Assembly (NCBI GenBank): GCA_030789695.1
Contig: CM061142.1
Span: 143,687,637 to 143,751,636 of the forward strand
From: Scilla litardierei
Lineage: Eukaryota; Streptophyta; Magnoliopsida; Asparagales; Asparagaceae
Reading direction: 5' to 3'
Length of the DNA stretch: 64,000 nt
Made by a program: the position numbers and the translations under genes
Shown: piece after piece, positions 58,532 to 64,000 of the stretch
Numbering within the stretch: the first letter of the stretch is position 1
Layout of the letters: each line of letters begins with the position of its first letter
Notes under the pieces: model-generated
Database searches by the model: none
Seen by the model: only the letters and a program-made list of their open reading frames with translations
Told to the model about the DNA's origin: nothing

Positions 58532-58944
58532 AAAGACAGTTTAGTTAAAGTCAACCATTTAATACCTCTAATTTGGTCGTTCAGTGAACTCATTCTCCAA
58601 TGAGCACCTGTGTCTCGTCTCCGACTTCACCAAGTCGAATGACTATGATATCATCATTACCCTAAGGTAAGACTAAGACACAGTGGTCTATCCGATGTGT
58701 CGATATCCCGTTCTCGACACATCTATGACCACGAACCGTTTAAGACTTACGTTTATATTCGGTCGCTTACTTACTCATGATAGAGATCTCATCTAGATAC
58801 ATAAGGACCTAACTATAAGTCTATGGATATTATCTAAGTATATTAATATGAACGATTTATACTTAGAATAATAGGTACCATATACAGTATGAACAAGACG
58901 TATACTTTTGGATAAATTGCCTTTTGGGCATATATTCTCCTACA
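58532..58944 (-). mobile_element. 5' LTR of element A, second segment
   Basis: Matches about 35938-36350 of the left LTR (GACAGTTTAGTTAAAG to CTCCTACA). Together with 47177-49121 it makes up the interrupted 5' LTR. It ends at the target duplication TTTTA (58945-58949). Confidence 0.9.
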
Positions 58945-58949
58945 TTTTA

Positions 58950-60358
58950 ACATCGCATTACCTGTCTGAGAGAATATCACCCTAGTAGGGCAAAATCCTC
59001 ATGTATAGTCCACCATTGCCTCCGTTACGCCCAGTGCCACCTCGCCACCATACTCTTCTCTAGGCCAGAGGTCGGGACACTCTCCCTACCTGAGCTTTCC
59101 CATCTTATGAGGATGAATCAAATTCTGTGCTACCACTCCGACGGTACCCTTCACCCCATCCTACTCTTCGACGCAGCACACTGGCTGTGTCACCGCCTCT
59201 TCCAGACTGCCCACGTCGCCACCGAAATCTGATGTGATGGATTTCACGATTTTTACGTAGATGCTCGGCCTTGCACTTTCCACAGGTCTGGCGATACACA
59301 CAGGGCACACACGCCCGACGTTGGACGTGCTTAGCCGCATGTCCATCATCAGGGAGTACGGTGGGCATCACTGGACTTACCTTGTAGGCACCCACCATGA
59401 GCAACATCTAGTCCTGCCCATCCCCCACCTCACCCACGTTGCCCCAGTCCAGCCTAGCTAGCTGATTAACCGTGTTTTCCCGATCCCCCCATCCAAGTCC
59501 TCGAGCCACCTAGAGCGCCAGTCGTCGATGACATCGATGACCGGGTGCTCAGCTCTGATGAGGAGGAGCCTGACATTGCTGCCATCCTAGTAGCACAGCC
59601 TGCCCAACCACCTCACACTTCTGTCTCCACGTTTGTCAGTGTGAGTACCACCTCCACCTTCTCCTCCATCGTAGAGACCTCGGGGACTGTCCACAACTTT
59701 TCCCCCGAGGTCACTACCTCTGTCTCTGCCGTGTCCAGACCTGAGGGCACGGTTGTCTCCAATGCTCCTTATTTTACTTCTTCCACCTCTTCGGAGCCAG
59801 CCAGTTCTGTCGCTCCTGAGCCCACCGCTTTACCCATTTCGGAGCCTGTTTCTGCCAGCATACTTACAGCACCTGTGGAGAACCTCCCTTCCCTTCCTAC
59901 GACTTTAGGGTCCACGGTCACTCTTCATGGCACAACTTTTGTACCAGCATCAGCAGTATTTTCTGAGAGCGTCATGGTATCTGTTACCACTTCTGTTCAC
60001 ACGACATTTCCCTTTTCTGATGCCGTTGTTTCTTCTACCTCTGCACCACATCGCAGATCCATTCCACTCCCAGCTTCTTCAGCGGAGATCCCCGCTAGTC
60101 CACCCTCCCCTGACTTTCTGTTCAGACCCCGAGGATCACTTTCACGAGGCCAAGCTACGAGGGTGGTTTCTAGCAGTTCATGCCTGCCTCCTAGCTCACA
60201 CGCCACGGAAGTATGTCTTACTTTGGTAGAGGTCGAGGTCGTTCTCTTTAGGCATGCCTTGGACACCCTATCAAGCTCGGTCGCCACCTTCAAGAGTTAG
60301 TGGAGCGGGACCTCTCCGCCATTCTCAATATTTTTAGGCACCAGGTTATACCACTTCT
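58950..60358 (+). pseudogene. Env-like region of element C, second part
   Basis: This continues C after element A. A frame at 59261-59461 includes LGLALSTGLAIHTGHTRP, without a domain I know. The frame at 59545-60300 (251 aa) begins acidic (SSDEEEPD), is strongly rich in Ser, Thr, Pro and Val without charge in its middle, and ends in a helical stretch that continues in another frame (LVERDLSAILNIF). I see no clear transmembrane segment. The C-terminal part of an Athila env-like protein is the likely identity, from position only. It is cut at 60358 by element E. Confidence 0.5.
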
Positions 60359-60794
60359 TGTTGAGTATTGATTCCCTGGATTTGGTTTTGGATGATGAGC
60401 AAACATAAATATCGTATACTAAATATTTGTGGGCGCAGTTATGGTGATCGTCGCCAAAAGAATACGTACATCAAAAGCGACGTCTCGAGACTTCTCAAAC
60501 GTGTGATCGTGTGCCTGAAGCTTCGTTGAAGCTCAAGGAGTATTAATGAAGTCAAGAGTGAAGATTGAAGCCTTGAAGACGGTTCGTAATGTATTATTTA
60601 TTGTCTTCTAGCTTCATAGTTTAGAATGTTAGGCCTTGAGTAGGACTTACATTATAATCTTCATTTCGCTCATATCTTAGAGCTAGGATTATTATAGAAG
60701 CCATTAGAAACTTTCCCGAAGCCTATCGCTTCTTCCCTCGGTTTCTAGTGCATGTTAGTTGGTTCAAGTAGAAGAACCAACTGACTAGATGACG

Positions 60795-61290
60795 ATCTAG
60801 TCGGTCGGCAATTCCTCTTGAACCGACTAGAATGCCACGCTCATTTCAGCCTAGCTATGTTGATCAATTAGTCGGTCAAAGAAGAGTCACCGACCGACTA
60901 GATGACGATTTAGTCGGTTAGGAATCCTTCTTAAACCGACTAGTTGAGCTTTCTCTGTACAGCCATAGTTACTGTTTATCGTTAGTCGGTCAAAGAACAT
61001 TTGTCGACCGACTAGTTGAGAAACTAGTCTGTCAGCATTTGTTCTTAAACCGACTAAATCAGCTTGTATCCAGCCTATTCGATTTCAACTCTTAGTCGGT
61101 CAAGGAACACTCACCGACCGACTAGTTGTGAAACTAGTCGGTTGGCAAGTCTTCTTAGACCGACTAGTTCATGTTGCCTGGAACTTTCTCATTTGGCTGT
61201 AAGCCTGTTAGTCGGTTCATGAAGAATCACCGACCGACTAGTTGGCAATCTAGTCAGTCAGTGATCCTTCTTAGACCGACTAACTGCTTC
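60795..61290. promoter_or_regulatory. Palindrome cluster ACCGACTAG/CTAGTCGGT in LTR E
   Basis: Repeated pairs of ACCGACTAG and CTAGTCGGT alternate through the segment. The best is the perfect 11-bp-arm inverted repeat at 61117-61142 (ACCGACTAGTT/AACTAGTCGGT, loop gtga). Units recur about every 110-120 bp, each with TTAGTCGGTCAA..., CACCGACCGACTAG and a closing AACCGACTA. The cluster ends about 60 bp before the TATA box. Confidence 0.78.
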
Positions 61291-61349
61291 AGAAATAGAG
61301 CCGTTGGAGCTTTAATTGAAACGATTTTTCCTCTCTGTTTCCTCTATCC

Positions 61350-61357
61350 TATATATA
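61350..61357 (+). promoter_or_regulatory. TATA box of LTR E
   Basis: TATATATA in the setting CCTATATATATACTTGG, just after the palindrome cluster and 0.75 kb before the primer site. Confidence 0.7.
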
Positions 61358-61719
61358 TACTTGGATGGGTTCTTTCCTTGTATTCAAGGCTGCCATTTTA
61401 GAGATTTAGAGAAATCAAAGAGAAGCTATTCAACTCCATTCTAAAGCTTTCTCTTCCTCACAAGAATCTCTCCCTCAACTCTTTGCGCCATTTTCCTCAA
61501 GAGAGATTCTCTCCATTGTGAGCCTTCCAAGCCAAGAGCTTGATCAAAAGTCACCATCCTCCATCCTTGCCTTCGATCGCTAATCTTTTTGGTGGAGATT
61601 CGGTTTGGTGACTTTCTCTCCTCAAAATCCATCTTTGCCCTAATTTGGTAAGTTATACTCGAGGCATAGGATTTTGTGATAAGTATTTCATATTTCATTT
61701 CAATTGATATTGCAAGTGT

Positions 61720-62027
61720 TTGTCTCTCGATTGTGAGAGAGAGTGTGATCCCGAATTGTGGGAGTCACATGTTCATTGTGTATGATTTAGTCTTGTGAAA
61801 GTTTTTCACAAGAATTTCATAGTGCTAAATCTTGAGTTAGGGTTTCTAACTCAAGTATCCGGAGGGGATCTGGGTGGTTGGGACGTAGGATCACCGGGAA
61901 CAAGTCGGGGAGACTTGGGTGGATCCGAACCCGTTACATGCTTTGTTTGCGTATGTAAATTCTTGTCTATTGTTGTTTGTAGTCTAATTCCGCATTATTG
62001 TTTGTATGCTTGCACAATAATTAGGAA
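61720..62027. repeat. Serial hairpins in LTR E leader
   Basis: TCTCTC/GAGAGA (about 61725-61742), TGTGA.CCC/GGG..TCACA (61744-61769), TCTTGTGAAA/TTTCACAAGA (61791-61813, loop gtt), CTTGAGTTAG/CTAACTCAAG (61831-61855, loop ggttt), CAAGTC/GACTTG (61901-61917) and ATTATTGT/ACAATAAT (61994-62021) with outer TTCC/GGAA. All fall between the TATA box and the primer site. Confidence 0.8.
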
Positions 62028-62103
62028 TAACTCTCTTTATTATTTTAAAGTACTATTCACCCCCCCTCTAGTACATGTGCAGTAGCTTCGCAGGGCACTA
62101 CAA

Positions 62104-62121
62104 TTGGTATCAGAGCCAAGG
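62104..62121 (+). other. Primer binding site, initiator-Met type (element E)
   Basis: TTGGTATCAGAGCCAAGG one base after the LTR end; the standard plant Copia primer site. Confidence 0.93.
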
Positions 62122-62143
62122 TTAAAGCTACAAGTTCAAAGCT

Positions 62144-64000
62144 ATGACAAACAACGACTACAACGTCTTAAAGGATTGTCAAAGAGCTTCTTCAGTTTTG
62201 AAAGGGATATCCTCTGTCAAGCATCCTCACTTCAACGGTACCAACTATGGGTACTGGAAATGCCGGATGGAAACCTTCCTCCGGAGCGCTTCACTTTGGA
62301 GAGCCACGATGAAGGAGTATGTCTAGCCCGCCGAAGAAGATTTCGCGAAGTGGACTCCCACGGAGGTCGCCACAGAGGTAAGCAATGCCAAGGCAATGAA
62401 TGCCTTGCAATGCGCATTGGAGCCCGAGGACTTCAATAAGATATGCACATGTAAGAGTGCATATCAAATATGGAACTCGCTCCTCATCTTGCATGAAGGA
62501 ACGAGTCAGGTAAAAGACTCCAAACTTGTTGTTGTCAATAAAGATTTCGAATTATTTCATCTACAACAGGGTGAGAAGATGAAAGAATATTAAGCTCGAT
62601 TCGTTGACATTACCAGCGAATTGGAGGCTCTTGGGAAAACCTACACCCAAAATGAGAAAGTCTCAAAGATCATCGATGGACTTCCTTCTTGTTGGGAAAA
62701 GCATACCTTCGCCATCGAGGATGGTAATGATATGAGTAAGTATACTGTCATACAACTAATGGGTACCTTGATGTCTTTTGAGGTACGCAAGGACAGTAAG
62801 CTCATGATGAAAGAAAAGATGAAGTCGTACTTGAAGCAAGACGAGCCAAGGAAAAAGGCGATTGCGTACAAGGCCTCTCCATCTACCGATGATGAAGAAT
62901 CGGAAGAAGAGTTGGACATGGAAGCTTTGGCCGATTTGGCAAAGAAGTTCGACTGATTCTTTCGACAAGGTAAGTTGAAGAGTAAATCAAAATTTATTTC
63001 GACTAATGCTTCTACTCCCGTGTGCTATAAATGCAACAAGCCAGGACACATCAAGCCGGATTATCCTCTAAACAAACACAAGGAGAAGTGGAAGGCATCC
63101 AAGCACGACAAGTCGAGAAGGCACAAGAAAGGGCTTGTAGGCACTTTCACCGACTCCGACTCCTCAAGTGGAGAGTCGGACGATGAAAGAGTGGAGAAAG
63201 CACACACGTGCTTCATGGGAAAAGAGGAACGTGATCAAGAGATATCCTCCGATGAAAGAGGGAATGAAAGCGAGGATGAAGGCGGTGAGGTAACAATGGA
63301 TGAACTTAGAATAGCTAATGAACAACTTTGGAATAAGTTTTCTAATTTAGCTACTAGATTTATTAAGACTAAAAAGGAACTAGATAGTCTTAAAACCTCG
63401 CCTAAACCTATCATCGTCAACAATGACACCATTGTTGAAGATTTGAGAAATGAGATTGTAAATCTCAAATCTCAACTTGAGCATGCTCATGTCGAGGATT
63501 CGGATGAACATGTGATAGCGGATTTGACGTCTCAAAACTCAACTTTGAGTATTGAGAATAAAAATCTCAAATCACACGTTTGCACACTCACATCGCAAGT
63601 GTCCACCTTGGATGCTTCGATGCATTCTCTCACCGAGAAGTATGAATGCACATTAGGCCGAATCAATGAATTCAATAAAGGTAAGGGCCATTTGGATAAT
63701 ATCCTAATTGATTTACTTCCGGCCAATCATCACATTGGCTTGGGGTATAAGATGGGAGAGTCATCCAAATCATCCGCCACCTTTGTTAGGCCAACGTCCG
63801 ATGCTTCTTCTAGTGGAAGTAAACACTTCATGGGTAGTTCTTCTACCAATGGTGCTTCCGCTAGGAACACACCCCCATTTGGAAAGAAACCCACTTTGGG
63901 TGGACCTCCAAAGAGGGGCCATTCCTTCATGTATGCCATACCACGAAGGAACACACATCCTACTCCATATGTTAGCACATATGATGATTTTTATGCTCCA
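62144..64000 (+). pseudogene. Sirevirus-like Gag of element E, runs off the window
   Basis: The start at 62144 (MTNNDYNVLKD) is the first ATG after the primer site. Domain signatures are HFNGTNYGYWKCRMETFL, ALEPEDFNKICTCKSAYQIW and LGKTYTQNEKVSKIIDGLP. Three in-frame stops (near 62324, 62591 and 62954) and a shift between early frames break it; the stops fit C-to-T changes. From 62957 the frame is open to the window end. The zinc knuckle CYKCNKPGHIKPDY (about 63029-63070) has lost its last Cys to Tyr. Acidic serine-rich and long helical parts follow, typical of Sirevirus Gag. Protease and pol would lie beyond 64000. Confidence 0.9.

Larger units (their letters stand above)
60359..62102 (+). 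mobile_element. 5' LTR of Sirevirus-like element E
   Basis: 1744 bp, TGTTGAGTATTG at 60359 to GGGCACTACA at 62102, followed by the Met-type primer site and gag on the plus strand. It contains the palindrome cluster (60795-61290), TATA box (61350-61357) and hairpins (61720-62027). The 3' LTR lies outside the window. Confidence 0.9.

Noticed and set aside
59545..60300. Ser/Thr/Pro-rich frame as a host cell-wall or mucin-like gene
   Set aside because: It lies in line with the rest of Athila element C between A and E, without plant gene structure or signal peptide, so I assign it to the env-like region instead.

Overview
The window is plant nuclear DNA, most likely from a large-genome flowering plant. 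Everything I can identify is transposable element: Ty1/Copia and Ty3/Gypsy LTR retrotransposons with plant-type primer sites, plus one Mutator-like DNA element. I see no host gene, rRNA, tRNA gene or CRISPR array. The species cannot be named from this sequence. Coding regions are decayed by stops and frameshifts, many explicable as C-to-T changes, so these are old copies.

The elements are nested. The visible base layer is a plus-strand Tork-like Copia (8241-10475). On its left lies a minus-strand Sirevirus-like Copia, 'H' (2272-8240), itself interrupted by the 5' part of a minus-strand Ty3 element with a tRNA-Asp primer site ('LTR1', 1-2271). On its right lies minus-strand Copia 'B' (10476-17571 visible), whose LTR carries a MULE with a perfect 9-bp target duplication (11930-12895). 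Into B's leader went a plus-strand Athila-type element, 'C' (17572-19452 LTR, then gag, protease and env-like pieces as far as 60358). C was hit three times: by 'D' (21009-30363), a Ty3 derivative with 4.4-4.5 kb LTRs around only 486 bp; by 'A' (33928-58944), a minus-strand gag-only Copia; and by 'E' (60359 to the window end), a plus-strand Sirevirus-like Copia. A was in turn hit by 'F' (39015-45747, gag-only Sirevirus-like, 5-bp duplication ATTAT) and 'G' (49122-58531, a non-coding Ty3 derivative related to D). The stack is five elements deep: Tork, B, C, A, then F or G.

The most interesting signal is not coding. First, seven LTR families, Copia and Ty3 alike, carry a cluster of short CpG-centred palindromes just upstream of the LTR TATA box. 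Each family uses its own motif (CTCGGCCGAG, CAGTCGACTG, ATTGGTCGACCAAT, GCGGGC/GCCCGC and others). Such clusters are known from Sireviruses; their spread to other lineages here is unusual. Second, the part of the LTR that becomes the RNA leader (R-U5) is built as a series of hairpins. In LTR1 and F, and more weakly in C, the loop is constant while the arms differ from unit to unit yet stay complementary. Between the related elements A and B, hairpins at matching positions have different but still paired arms. That points to selection on structure, or to a template-switching process that rewrites arms. C also has a second palindrome cluster between pol and env, in a promoter-like setting.

All calls come from reading the sequence. 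No alignments, database searches or folding programs were run.
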